From positions 138,254 through 163,248 of the forward strand of contig DHIO01000048.1 of NCBI GenBank assembly GCA_002403855.1: a DNA stretch of 24,995 nucleotides. Direction: 5' to 3'. Made by a program: the position numbers and the translations under genes. This document shows, piece by piece, positions 9,335 to 16,869 of this stretch. How positions within the stretch are numbered: the first letter of the stretch is position 1; each line of letters begins with the position of its first letter. Origin of the DNA: Acidimicrobiia bacterium UBA4744. Its GTDB lineage: Bacteria; Actinomycetota; Acidimicrobiia; Spongiisociales; UBA4744. The notes under the pieces were generated by a model, which did not search any database, had not been told where the DNA came from, and saw only the letters and a program-made list of their open reading frames with translations.

Positions 9335-9361
9335 GGTGTTGAGTATGAGAATGACAACACC
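9335..9361. terminator. Weak hairpin between the convergent aceK and mgs genes
   Basis: GGTGTTG, a 13-base loop, then CAACACC form a 7-base-pair stem in the 224-base convergent gap 9279-9502. There is no T-run on either strand. It may help end transcription of either gene, but the stem is short and the loop long. I see nothing else in this gap. Confidence 0.3.
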
Positions 9362-9502
9362 AGGAGCCACATAGGCGCATCGCCCGGGGGGCTTATCCCC
9401 ATTTCGTGAATCAGGCGCCGGAACGGTCTCCTTCAGGTATGACGCTATGCGTGGTCGCCTCGCAGGTGCGGGGTGGGCTTTCTCGAGCCTCGTTCGGGGC
9501 CG

Positions 9503-10642
9503 TCACCGGGCCAGCATCCGGTATCGGTCGATCATCTCCTGCAAGTGAGCGAGGGCGTGGTCGTATCCGCGAAGCGCGTCGGAGATCGTGTACTGCAGCA
9601 CCCTGGCAATCCAGAGTTTGAAAAGCAGTGCCTCCCAATCGGGGTCGTTCTTGCGGAAGTGGTCGAGCAGTACCGCGTAGGTCTCGAACCAGGCCCGATC
9701 GTCCATGTACGAGAAGCGGGGGTAGATGCGGCTCTCCAGCATCCCGTCACGAACGGCGGGAGGGAACAGCGCCAGGAGGCTCTCCTGGCCGGGCGTCCAG
9801 TCGGCGGCGAGGAGTTGAATCGTCTCTTCGACGTCGTAGGCCACCGTCTGCTTGACGCCGGGCGGGACCCCGGCGGGTCGTTCAACGTCGTGGCGTGTGC
9901 CGGTCGGCATACTCAAACCCCGCAGGCTCTGAATGGCGGCAAAACACTCGACCAACATGGTCTGCAGGTCCGTCAGGCTGCCGTACATCTTGTGGATCTT
10001 TCCCCGGGGAATGTAGGTCTCGGCTACCGAGAATCCGTAATGGACCGTGGCGAAGGTGTAGAGGGTGTCGATCCCCCAGTCGCTCTGTGCTCGCACTCTC
10101 TCATCGGCCACCAGTCGCTCAACCGCTCGCCTGGTGAAGAGGAGTTCTCCACCGAGCGGTTGCTCGATCAGTGGCAATTCGGATTCCGGCGACATGATGG
10201 CGAACCCCGTGCGGGTGATCATCCACGTGATCATGGCGTCGGTGCTCGATCGGGGGAAGTAGTGACGAACCACGTCATAGCCGCCATCGGCGGCGGCTTC
10301 GGCTTTGTCGATCCATTCCGCCGTGAAACTGGTGATGTCGGTGTCGTAGAAGTGGATGCGGTCTGAATCCGATCGCTGGAGGAAGAAACGCAGCGCCGTG
10401 TTCATCCCATCCCCCTTCCCGGGACGCAGAGAACCGATCCGCTCCTGGAGGATGAGAGACACTTCCGTTCCGGTGGAACTCTCGATGTTGGGGATTGCCC
10501 GATCTATCGCCTCGTAGGTCGCTTCTCGCTCGAAGCCGACGCACACAACGTTGTCGACCCGATGGTGGCCGGCGGCCGTGGTGATGTTGTCGATGGCCAC
10601 CTGGTGATCTTCCGTCCTGAAAGGAAAGACGACGACGCTCAC
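9503..10642 (-). CDS. mgs: Mannosylglycerate synthase, glycosyltransferase family 78
   Basis: This enzyme transfers mannose from GDP-mannose directly to D-glycerate, giving mannosylglycerate, a cytoplasmic compatible solute that protects against heat and salt. I take GTG 10642 as the start: GGAGGT lies 4 bases upstream and the frame then begins MSVVVFPFR, as in the Rhodothermus marinus enzyme. The length is 379 residues (397 in R. marinus). Functional residues fall at the same numbers as I remember for that enzyme: Lys76 in LRPGKGDGMNTALR, the metal-binding Asp100-Thr101-Asp102, Asp192 in DWGIDTLYTF and metal ligand His217 in KIHKMYG. The segment HYFPRSSTDAMITWMITRTG is also family-typical. 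No phosphatase is needed in this one-step route, and none is adjacent. It stands alone, divergent from the split cupin gene. Confidence 0.94.
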   Translation of the reverse strand: MSVVVFPFRTEDHQVAIDNITTAAGHHRVDNVVCVGFEREATYEAIDRAIPNIESSTGTEVSLILQERIGSLRPGKGDGMNTALRFFLQRSDSDRIHFYDTDITSFTAEWIDKAEAAADGGYDVVRHYFPRSSTDAMITWMITRTGFAIMSPESELPLIEQPLGGELLFTRRAVERLVADERVRAQSDWGIDTLYTFATVHYGFSVAETYIPRGKIHKMYGSLTDLQTMLVECFAAIQSLRGLSMPTGTRHDVERPAGVPPGVKQTVAYDVEETIQLLAADWTPGQESLLALFPPAVRDGMLESRIYPRFSYMDDRAWFETYAVLLDHFRKNDPDWEALLFKLWIARVLQYTISDALRGYDHALAHLQEMIDRYRMLAR

Positions 10643-10703
10643 GTTGACCTCCGGGCCGGACGCTCGTTCCACCCTACCGGTCGCCCCCCGGCTTCCGGGG
10701 TCC

Positions 10704-10709
10704 TACCCT
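10704..10709 (+). promoter_or_regulatory. Candidate -10 (TACCCT) for a leaderless cupin transcript
   Basis: TACCCT ends 6 bases before GTG 10716. This is the spacing expected when the start codon is also the first transcribed base, a common arrangement in actinobacteria. No Shine-Dalgarno precedes the GTG. The -35 region is GC-rich and unconvincing. Confidence 0.35.
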
Positions 10710-10715
10710 GCGGTT

Positions 10716-10995
10716 GTGAGCATGTTTCGAGAAGACGCCCGGGTGATCTTTCAGAGTGAGGGCCTTGTGCCGCACGAGTGGTCCAACCGGCCCGGGTTTT
10801 CGTACGCGCGGCACGTCCAGCCCTAAGGTGCTCATCTGCGTCGAGGGCTCGATCACGTTCCATACCCAGGCGGGCGATGTTCGGCTGTCGGCGGGAGACC
10901 GGATGGACCTTCCGGCCGGAACCGACCACGCGGCCACGGTAGGCCCAGACGGCGTTACCTGTTTCGAAGCGGCTCGGGAACTTCCGACGCGGTAG
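10716..10995 (+). pseudogene. Small cupin-domain protein split by a frameshift
   Basis: Two overlapping frames together make one cupin. The first (from GTG 10716) reads MSMFREDARVIF, then EGLVPHEWSNRPGFSYARHVQP, and stops at TAA 10824-10826. The second frame, one base ahead, continues KVLICVEGSITFH, then GDVRLSAGDRMDLPAGTDHAA and ends at 10995. The metal-ligand His and Glu of cupin motif 1 are divided between the frames. The joint reads CAG CCC TAA GGT; a +1 slip at CCC-T would fuse the frames as HVQPKVLICVEG. A typical relative would have a few more residues (H-x-H-P-Y-x-K) here, so a small deletion or an assembly error is more likely than programmed slippage. The protein would have about 90 residues and no known substrate. 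Confidence 0.7.
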
Positions 10996-11114
10996 GCCCT
11001 TACCGGGTTGCGCGTGCCTCCAAGGTCGGGCGTGTCGGCCGGCCGGTTGGAAAGGCGAAATCGCGATGCCCGAGACGTGGCAGAATCAGCAGATATCCCA
11101 ACTCAGGGGGCCAC

Positions 11115-13859
11115 GTGCGGAGCTATCCAGACGAGTACGAGATCGACACGGCATTGCGAGATGGGGGAGTCGTGAGGTTCCGCCCCATCAAACCGGAGGA
11201 TTCGAAGAAGCTCCATGAGTTCTTCCATCGGCTGGGACCCGAGTCTCGCTACTTCCGTTTCTTTCGCGTCAAGAAGGATCTGTCTCCTGAGGAACTGGAG
11301 TACTTCACCAACGTCGACTACGAAGATCGTATGGCGTTCGTTGCCGTCCACGAGGGGAATATCATTGGGGTCGGTCGCTACGATCGAGTGGAGGACGACC
11401 CCCAGTACGCCGAGGTGGCTTTCGCAGTCGAGGACGAGCACCAGAATCGGGGCATCGGCAGCCAACTACTGCAGCTGATGACGACCCACTCCCGCAAGCA
11501 CCAGATCACCGGGTTTCGGGCTTTTGTGCTTCCCGAGAACGTCCAGATGATGCGTCTCTTCCGAAACTCCGGGTACCGGCTGGAACGCACTCTGGATGAG
11601 GGTGTGTACAGCGTCAACTTCCCGGTTGCCTATTCAGAAGATGCTCGGGCCGCAGAAGAGGAAAGAGAGAAGAGAGCCGTTTCGGCTTCCGTATTGCCGA
11701 TCTTCTACCCGCGTTCCATTGCCGTCATCGGGGCGAGCCGCAACCGGGCGGCAATCGGCGGACGGCTGTTTCACAACCTCGTGAAAGGCAACTTCTCCGG
11801 CCCGGTATTCCCCGTCAACCCGAAGGCGGATGTGGTCAACTCGGTCCGGGCTTACCGATCGGTCGTGGACATACCCGATCCGGTCGATCTGGCCTTCATC
11901 GTGGTCCCGGCCCGGTTTGCAGTCGACGCCGTCAAGGAGTGTGCGGACAAGGGTGTGCGGGGCATTGTGATGATCACCGCCGGGTTCTCAGAACTGGGCG
12001 AAGAAGGCCGCCGGATGGAGCAGGAACTGCTTGACGTGGTGCGTTCGGCCGGGATGAGGATGGTGGGGCCCAATTGCATGGGAGTCCTCAACACGGACGT
12101 CGCCGTCTCGATGGACGGGACTTTTGCCCCGGTTTTCCCGCCCCGGGGCAATGTGGCGATGTCGAGCCAGTCCGGAGCGCTGGGTATTGCGATCCTCGAC
12201 TACGCGTTGCGCAACAACATCGGTATCTCCACCTTCGTGTCGGTCGGCAACAAGGCCGATGTCAGCGGCAACGACTTGCTCCTGTATTGGGAAGGAGATC
12301 CGGCCACCGATGTCATCGTCCTCTACCTGGAGTCGTTCGGGAACCCGCGTCGGTTCGCTCGAGTGGCGAAGCGGATCGCTCGCAAGAAGCCGATAGTCGC
12401 CGTCAAATCCGGTCGAACCCAGGCCGGGACCCGGGCAGCCAGCAGCCACACCGGAGCGTTGGCCAGTGCCGACGTGGCGGTTGACGCGCTCTTCAATCAG
12501 ACGGGGGTGATCCGCACCAATACCCTGGAAGAGTTGTTCGACGTGACCGTGTTGCTCGCCAACCAGCCCGTTCCGGCCGGACGCCGGGTCGGAGTCATAA
12601 CCAACGCGGGAGGACCCGGGATCCTGGCCGCCGACGCACTGGAATCCAACGGGTTGGCGTTGCCGGAGTTCTCGACTGAGTTGCAGGCCGAGCTACGGAA
12701 GGTCCTCTCGGAAGAAGCCTCGACTCGCAATCCGGTGGATCTGATTGCGTCGGCGGGAGCAACTGAGTATGCGCACTGCCTGAACGCGATGCTGGAGAGC
12801 GATGAGGTCGACGCCGTGATCGCCAGTTACATCCCTGCCAGCCCGCACGGAACCGTCGAGGTCGCAGCTGCGCTTCGGGAGGCTGCCGCCCGCAATCACG
12901 GCAAGAAGACCTTCCTCTCCGTCTTCATGTCGTATGAGGACCCCAGCGATCTGCTGGCCGGTGAGGATGTGCGAATCCCGACCTATCTCTTCCCCGAAGC
13001 GGCTGCGGTGGCACTTGCTCGAGCGGTGAGGTACGGCGAATGGCTCGATACTCCCGAAGGTGAGTTCCCTTCCTTCGATGACCTGCAGGTAGAGGCCGGA
13101 CGAGCGATCGTCGCCAAAGCCCTGGAGCGGATGGGACCGGAGGGAGGGTGGATGGAGCCCGGCGAGGTCGAGGGGGTTCTTGGTTCCTTCGGCATCCTTC
13201 TGCCGCGCTCGGAGGTCGTCCACACCGCGGAGGAAGCCGTGAAGGTAGCCGCCGACATAGGGCGGCCCGTGGCCGTCAAGGTGATCTCGCCTTCGGCCCT
13301 CCACAAGTCCGACCTCGGTGGAGTGCTGTTGGGTTTGCGCGGGGATGAAGCGGTCCACGAGGCCTTCGAGAAGGTGACCTCTGTTGTCGATGAGGTTGAG
13401 GGTGTGTTGATCCAGGAAATGGTGACCAGCGGGCATGAGGTGCTGGTCGGTATGACGGAAGATCCGCTGTTCGGTCCGCTCATCGTCTTCGGCATGGGTG
13501 GGGTGCTGGTCGAGCTGGTCGGGGATGTCTCCTTCCGCATCACGCCGGTCACCGATCTCGAGGCGGCCGAGATGGTCCGGGAGATCAAGTCGGCCCGGCT
13601 GCTCGAAGGCTATCGGTCGTATCCGGCCGGCGATATCCCGGCCGTCGAAGAAGTCATTCTCAGGGTCTCGGCCCTGGCCGACTCCATTCCGGAGATCCGG
13701 GAGATGGACCTGAACCCGGTCATGGTTCTCGCTCCCGGAGAAGGCGCCAAGGCCGTCGATGCCCGCATCCGGATCGAACCGACCGCGGCGGGTTGGTCGC
13801 CGGAGTTGGTTGACGTGCCCGGACGGGTAGGGCAACCGAGGGTGGCCGCCAGCAGCTGA
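11115..13859 (+). CDS. GNAT acetyltransferase fused to ADP-forming acyl-CoA synthetase (Pat/ACD-type)
   Basis: A 914-residue fusion starting at GTG 11115 behind AGGGGG. Residues 15-170 are a GNAT domain with the acetyl-CoA loop HQNRGIGSQLL (109-119). Residues 195-325 are a CoA-binding Rossmann domain (YPRSIAVIGASRN, MVGPNCMGVLNT). Residues 345-640 are the succinyl-CoA-synthetase-like part with SSHTGALA, and 680-888 an ATP-grasp domain with LHKSDLGGVLLG. ADP-forming synthetases interconvert acetyl-CoA + ADP + phosphate with acetate + ATP through a phosphohistidine. The matching His445 is present, as is ATP-grasp His730. In Salmonella Pat the equivalent synthetase domain is, to my knowledge, inactive, and only the GNAT domain acetylates proteins such as acetyl-CoA synthetase. 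Here both halves may work. The PFOR gene 3 kb away would supply acetyl-CoA. Actinobacterial relatives with an N-terminal GNAT are known. Confidence 0.92.
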   Translation: MRSYPDEYEIDTALRDGGVVRFRPIKPEDSKKLHEFFHRLGPESRYFRFFRVKKDLSPEELEYFTNVDYEDRMAFVAVHEGNIIGVGRYDRVEDDPQYAEVAFAVEDEHQNRGIGSQLLQLMTTHSRKHQITGFRAFVLPENVQMMRLFRNSGYRLERTLDEGVYSVNFPVAYSEDARAAEEEREKRAVSASVLPIFYPRSIAVIGASRNRAAIGGRLFHNLVKGNFSGPVFPVNPKADVVNSVRAYRSVVDIPDPVDLAFIVVPARFAVDAVKECADKGVRGIVMITAGFSELGEEGRRMEQELLDVVRSAGMRMVGPNCMGVLNTDVAVSMDGTFAPVFPPRGNVAMSSQSGALGIAILDYALRNNIGISTFVSVGNKADVSGNDLLLYWEGDPATDVIVLYLESFGNPRRFARVAKRIARKKPIVAVKSGRTQAGTRAASSHTGALASADVAVDALFNQTGVIRTNTLEELFDVTVLLANQPVPAGRRVGVITNAGGPGILAADALESNGLALPEFSTELQAELRKVLSEEASTRNPVDLIASAGATEYAHCLNAMLESDEVDAVIASYIPASPHGTVEVAAALREAAARNHGKKTFLSVFMSYEDPSDLLAGEDVRIPTYLFPEAAAVALARAVRYGEWLDTPEGEFPSFDDLQVEAGRAIVAKALERMGPEGGWMEPGEVEGVLGSFGILLPRSEVVHTAEEAVKVAADIGRPVAVKVISPSALHKSDLGGVLLGLRGDEAVHEAFEKVTSVVDEVEGVLIQEMVTSGHEVLVGMTEDPLFGPLIVFGMGGVLVELVGDVSFRITPVTDLEAAEMVREIKSARLLEGYRSYPAGDIPAVEEVILRVSALADSIPEIREMDLNPVMVLAPGEGAKAVDARIRIEPTAAGWSPELVDVPGRVGQPRVAASS

Positions 13860-13964
13860 TGATGCGGATACCAGTGTCCTTGTCCTCTACGGGGACGGCC
13901 GCCGGACTCTAGGTGACCGCTCACGTCTCGACCTACTGTGGCCCGAGAAGTCAGGAGTCGTGAC

Positions 13965-14012
13965 ATGAATCGCAGCTCGACGTGCCCGCGGTGCCCTTGG
14001 GGTGGCCGATGA
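13965..14012 (+). CDS. Possible 15-residue leader peptide overlapping the radical SAM gene
   Basis: ATG 13965 follows an AGGAG ribosome site and encodes MNRSSTCPRCPWGGR, then stops at TGA 14010-14012. The stop overlaps the ATG of the radical SAM gene (ATGA). That downstream ATG has only a GGGGTGG match as its own ribosome site, so translation of the mini-ORF could deliver ribosomes to it. The CPRC motif is a possible metal or redox pair. It may equally be chance, or the downstream gene may start elsewhere (in-frame GTG 13982). No homologue is known to me. Confidence 0.3.
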   Translation: MNRSSTCPRCPWGGR

Positions 14013-15817
14013 ACCCGTTCGGTCGCGATCTGATCTTCCTGCATCCCCCTTCGATCTACGACTTTCGGGGCAGAGACGTGTTTCGCGGGCCGATCGCCGA
14101 TGCCGTGCCTTCAACCGGGGAGTTCGAGATGTATCCGGTTGGCCTGACCAGCATCGCTTCGTTCCTGGAGAAGAACCACTACAACGTTCAGATCGTGAAT
14201 CTGGCCCACCGGATGATGCAGCGTTCGGGGTTCGATGTGGAGCGCTACGTCTCCCGGCAGCAGGCCACGGTCTTCGGGATCGACCTGCACTGGCTTCCTC
14301 ACGTTCAGGGTGCTCTGGCGGTGGCGGAGATGGTCAAGCGGCTCCATCCGCAGAGCCGGGTGCTCATCGGCGGCCTGTCGGCCAGCTACTACCACGCCGA
14401 GCTGATCGACTATCCGTTCGTGGATTTTGTCGTCCGGGGCGATTCGACGGAGGAGCCGGTCCGGCAACTCCTGCAGGCGCTGCGCGAAGGATCCGGTCTG
14501 GAGACGGTTGAGAACCTGACCTGGAAGAGGGCGGACGGATCCATCGCAGTCAACCCCTTGACCTTCATTCCGACGAACCTCGACTATGTCGACGTGCCCG
14601 ACTACCGCTACGCCATGCGGTCGGTCTTCAAGTACGGCAACCTCTCCAACCTCATTCCCTACATCGAGTGGATGCGCTATCCCCTCACCATGGTCTTGAA
14701 CAGCCGCGGCTGCACCCAGAACTGTTCCGTCTGCGGCGGATCGGCGGCTGCCTACCGCCGTATCGGCCATCGTTCGCGGCCGGCCTACCGCTCGCCGCAG
14801 AAACTGGCAGCCGACGTCAGGACCATCACCAGTTTCTCCCGGGCACCCATCTTCATGGTGCATGATCCCCGGATCGGGGGCATGAACCGATGCCGGGATA
14901 TCTTCGAGAGGATCGCCGCGTTCGATCTTCCCAACGAATTGATACTCGAATTGTTCTTCCCCGCCGGTGGTGACTTCTTTTCGCTGGTTGCGGCGAGCGT
15001 CCGGTCCTGGAGTCTCGAGATCACGATCGAATCACACGATGAGGAGCTGCGGCGGGTCAACGGGAAGTTTCCCTTCACCAACGAGATGCTCGAGTCAACC
15101 ATCGACTCGGCTCTGGCGCACGGGTGCCGTAAACTCGACCTCTTCTTCATGGTCGGGATCCCGCACCAGACGTACGGCCGGGCACTGGAGGCAGTCGACT
15201 ACTACCGCTACCTACTCGAACGGTTCGGTAGGAGCGGAAAGCTCCATGCCTACGTTTCACCGCTCGGCCCGTTCCTCGATCCGGGGAGCCCGGCATTCGA
15301 GGAGCCGGAGTTCGGATACCGGGTCCGACACCGGACTTTGGAGGAACACCGCCGGGCCCTGACGCAGATCTCCTGGAAGGACATGCTCTCCTTCGAGACT
15401 GAGGCGATGAGCCGGGAGGAGATTGCCCTGGCCACCTACCGGGTAGCCGGAGAACTGAACGAGTTGAAATACCAAGAGGGGCTCATCGATGTAGCCACGT
15501 ACTCGGCCGTGTCGCACAGCCTGGCCGCCGCAGAGGCGGTCCTTCGAGAGATCGATCGAGCCGCACGATTACCGACCGACAAGCGGGAGGCAGCCCTGGC
15601 CATGATCCGGAACCAGATTCAAGCTGCCAACGGCGCCGCCCTGTGCGGGGTGGACGAACTCAAGTGGCCTCTCTCGCAGCGGTTCCACGTCGGCGGTACG
15701 GTGGCGCGTGCGCTGGCCGGAGGTCTCCTGCGCGAGTTTCGTCACACCGCTGCACGGTTGGCCGGCCGGTACGACGTGGCGCCTTTCAAGGGCGAACGGG
15801 CACGACCAAGTACCTAG
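14009..15817 (+). CDS. B12-binding radical SAM protein of unknown substrate
   Basis: A cytoplasmic enzyme of 602 residues from ATG 14009; an in-frame GTG at 13982 is an alternative start. Residues 1-165 form a cobalamin-binding Rossmann domain: LHPPSIYDFRG, MYPVGLTSIASFLEKN, FGIDLHWLPH with candidate cobalt-ligand His94 or His97, and VLIGGLSASYY. The radical SAM core follows, with cluster-binding Cys235, Cys239 and Cys242 in RGCTQNCSVCGGSAAAY. The 120 or so C-terminal residues are helical and unassigned. Cobalamin-dependent radical SAM enzymes often methylate unreactive carbon or phosphorus, but others rearrange rings. The CxxNCxxCGGS pattern resembles the Ta0216-type family as I recall it, whose function is unknown. 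The gene stands alone, convergent with the flavoprotein gene at 15859. Confidence 0.85.
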   Translation: MNPFGRDLIFLHPPSIYDFRGRDVFRGPIADAVPSTGEFEMYPVGLTSIASFLEKNHYNVQIVNLAHRMMQRSGFDVERYVSRQQATVFGIDLHWLPHVQGALAVAEMVKRLHPQSRVLIGGLSASYYHAELIDYPFVDFVVRGDSTEEPVRQLLQALREGSGLETVENLTWKRADGSIAVNPLTFIPTNLDYVDVPDYRYAMRSVFKYGNLSNLIPYIEWMRYPLTMVLNSRGCTQNCSVCGGSAAAYRRIGHRSRPAYRSPQKLAADVRTITSFSRAPIFMVHDPRIGGMNRCRDIFERIAAFDLPNELILELFFPAGGDFFSLVAASVRSWSLEITIESHDEELRRVNGKFPFTNEMLESTIDSALAHGCRKLDLFFMVGIPHQTYGRALEAVDYYRYLLERFGRSGKLHAYVSPLGPFLDPGSPAFEEPEFGYRVRHRTLEEHRRALTQISWKDMLSFETEAMSREEIALATYRVAGELNELKYQEGLIDVATYSAVSHSLAAAEAVLREIDRAARLPTDKREAALAMIRNQIQAANGAALCGVDELKWPLSQRFHVGGTVARALAGGLLREFRHTAARLAGRYDVAPFKGERARPST

Positions 15818-15837
15818 CTCCCGGGGATGGTATGCCG

Positions 15838-15860
15838 CTGCTTGCTGCTTGCTGCTTGCT
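15838..15860. repeat. Heptamer tandem repeat CTGCTTG, 3.3 copies
   Basis: Three exact copies of CTGCTTG at 15838-15858 followed by CT, in the 41-base gap between two convergent genes, and touching the stop codon of the minus-strand gene. Probably a slippage-prone microsatellite. Copy number could vary between strains without affecting either protein much. Confidence 0.8.
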
Positions 15861-16869
15861 ATACAAACGGCCCGGCGTAGGTGACCAGCGTCTTCATGTA
15901 GTTGGCTCGCTCGAAGGCACCCGGATCGGGTGAAGATGCCTGGCTCAGGCTTCCTTTCAGCTGCTCGATCGACTGATACTCGTTGTCCGTGAGCCATTGC
16001 TCGACCCCGCTCACCACCCGGCGCAAATGATCCGGGCCGTCATGGAGGAGCGCCGATGCCATCATGGTCGCGTCGGCTCCGGCCAGGAGGAGCTTGATCA
16101 CGTCCTCGGATGTGTGGACTCCCGTGGTGACACCCAGGGAAGCTTCGATACGCCCGTGCAGGATTGCCGTCCAGCGGAGCGGCAAGCGCAACTCGGTAGA
16201 GCTGCTCAGCTGCAGGTTGGGTCGGACCTTGAGGTCGTCGATGTCGATGTCGGGTTGGTAGAACCGGTTGAAGATCACCAGGGCATCGGCCCCGGATTCC
16301 ACCAATCGATGAGCGATGTAGGGGATGGAGCTGAAGAACGGCCCGATCTTGACTGCCAGGGGTACGGAAATCGACTCTTTCACCGACATGACCAGGTCCA
16401 GGTATTGCTGTTCGACTTTCGCCGTGGACATCTTCGGATCGGTCGGGATGAAATAGATGTTCAGCTCGAGGGCGTCCGCGCCGGCCTCTTCGATCAGTTT
16501 GCCGTACTTGATCCAGCCGCCTTTGCTGGTGCCGTTGATGCTGCCAATCACCGGGATCGAAAGCGTACTCTTGGCTCGGTTCACCAGGTCCAGGTAGGTG
16601 CCGGGCCCGGTGGCGTAGTCATCCAGCTCGGGGAAGTAGCCGAAGGTCGCCTCCCCGAAACTCTCGGCTCCGAATTCGAGCAGGCGGGCAACCTCCATCT
16701 CCTCGTGCTCGATCTGCTCTTCGAACAGCGACGGTAGGACCACGGCCGGGGCTCCCGCTTCTTCGAGCCGGCGGAGCGTGTCGAGGTCGCCGGTCAGGGG
16801 CGACGCCGACGGCACTACCGGATGCGCCAGTTCGATACCCATGTACGTGGTGCGCAGATCGGCGCTCAT
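15859..16869 (-). CDS. Dihydroorotate-dehydrogenase-like flavoprotein paired with PFOR
   Basis: A 336-residue FMN-binding TIM-barrel protein of the dihydroorotate dehydrogenase superfamily. Features include the N-terminal GIELAHPVVPSASPLTG, SINGTSKGGW, the phosphate-site Lys in LAVKIGPFFSS and GVTTGVHTSEDVIKLLLAGA near the C-terminus. The classical N-[LI]-S-C-P-N segment with the catalytic base of PyrD is replaced by LELNIYFIPTD, so it is unlikely to make orotate. The ATG overlaps the nifJ stop as ATGA, which implies coupled translation. Proteins of this type are often seen beside nifJ. Their reaction is not established to my knowledge; a role with ferredoxin or another reduced partner of PFOR is inference. 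No pyrimidine genes are nearby. Confidence 0.88.
   Translation of the reverse strand: MSADLRTTYMGIELAHPVVPSASPLTGDLDTLRRLEEAGAPAVVLPSLFEEQIEHEEMEVARLLEFGAESFGEATFGYFPELDDYATGPGTYLDLVNRAKSTLSIPVIGSINGTSKGGWIKYGKLIEEAGADALELNIYFIPTDPKMSTAKVEQQYLDLVMSVKESISVPLAVKIGPFFSSIPYIAHRLVESGADALVIFNRFYQPDIDIDDLKVRPNLQLSSSTELRLPLRWTAILHGRIEASLGVTTGVHTSEDVIKLLLAGADATMMASALLHDGPDHLRRVVSGVEQWLTDNEYQSIEQLKGSLSQASSPDPGAFERANYMKTLVTYAGPFV

Noticed and set aside
6888..9380. An 830-codon open frame on the minus strand opposite aceK
   Set aside because: It lies opposite AceK, whose catalytic motifs are certain. Its translation is rich in R, G, E, V and H without recognisable domains, as expected for an antisense shadow in GC-rich codon usage.
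12693..13835. A 380-codon open frame opposite the acyl-CoA synthetase fusion
   Set aside because: The sense frame has conserved ATP-grasp motifs there; the antisense translation is low-complexity and Asp/Arg/His-rich.
15838..15860. CTGCTTG tandem repeat as a CRISPR or attachment site
   Set aside because: The units are only 7 bases with no spacers, and no integrase, cas gene or tRNA is nearby. A simple microsatellite explains it.
15859..16869. PyrD (dihydroorotate dehydrogenase) as the function of the flavoprotein
   Set aside because: The catalytic N-[LI]-S-C-P-N segment is absent, no pyrimidine genes are adjacent, and the gene is coupled to nifJ instead.
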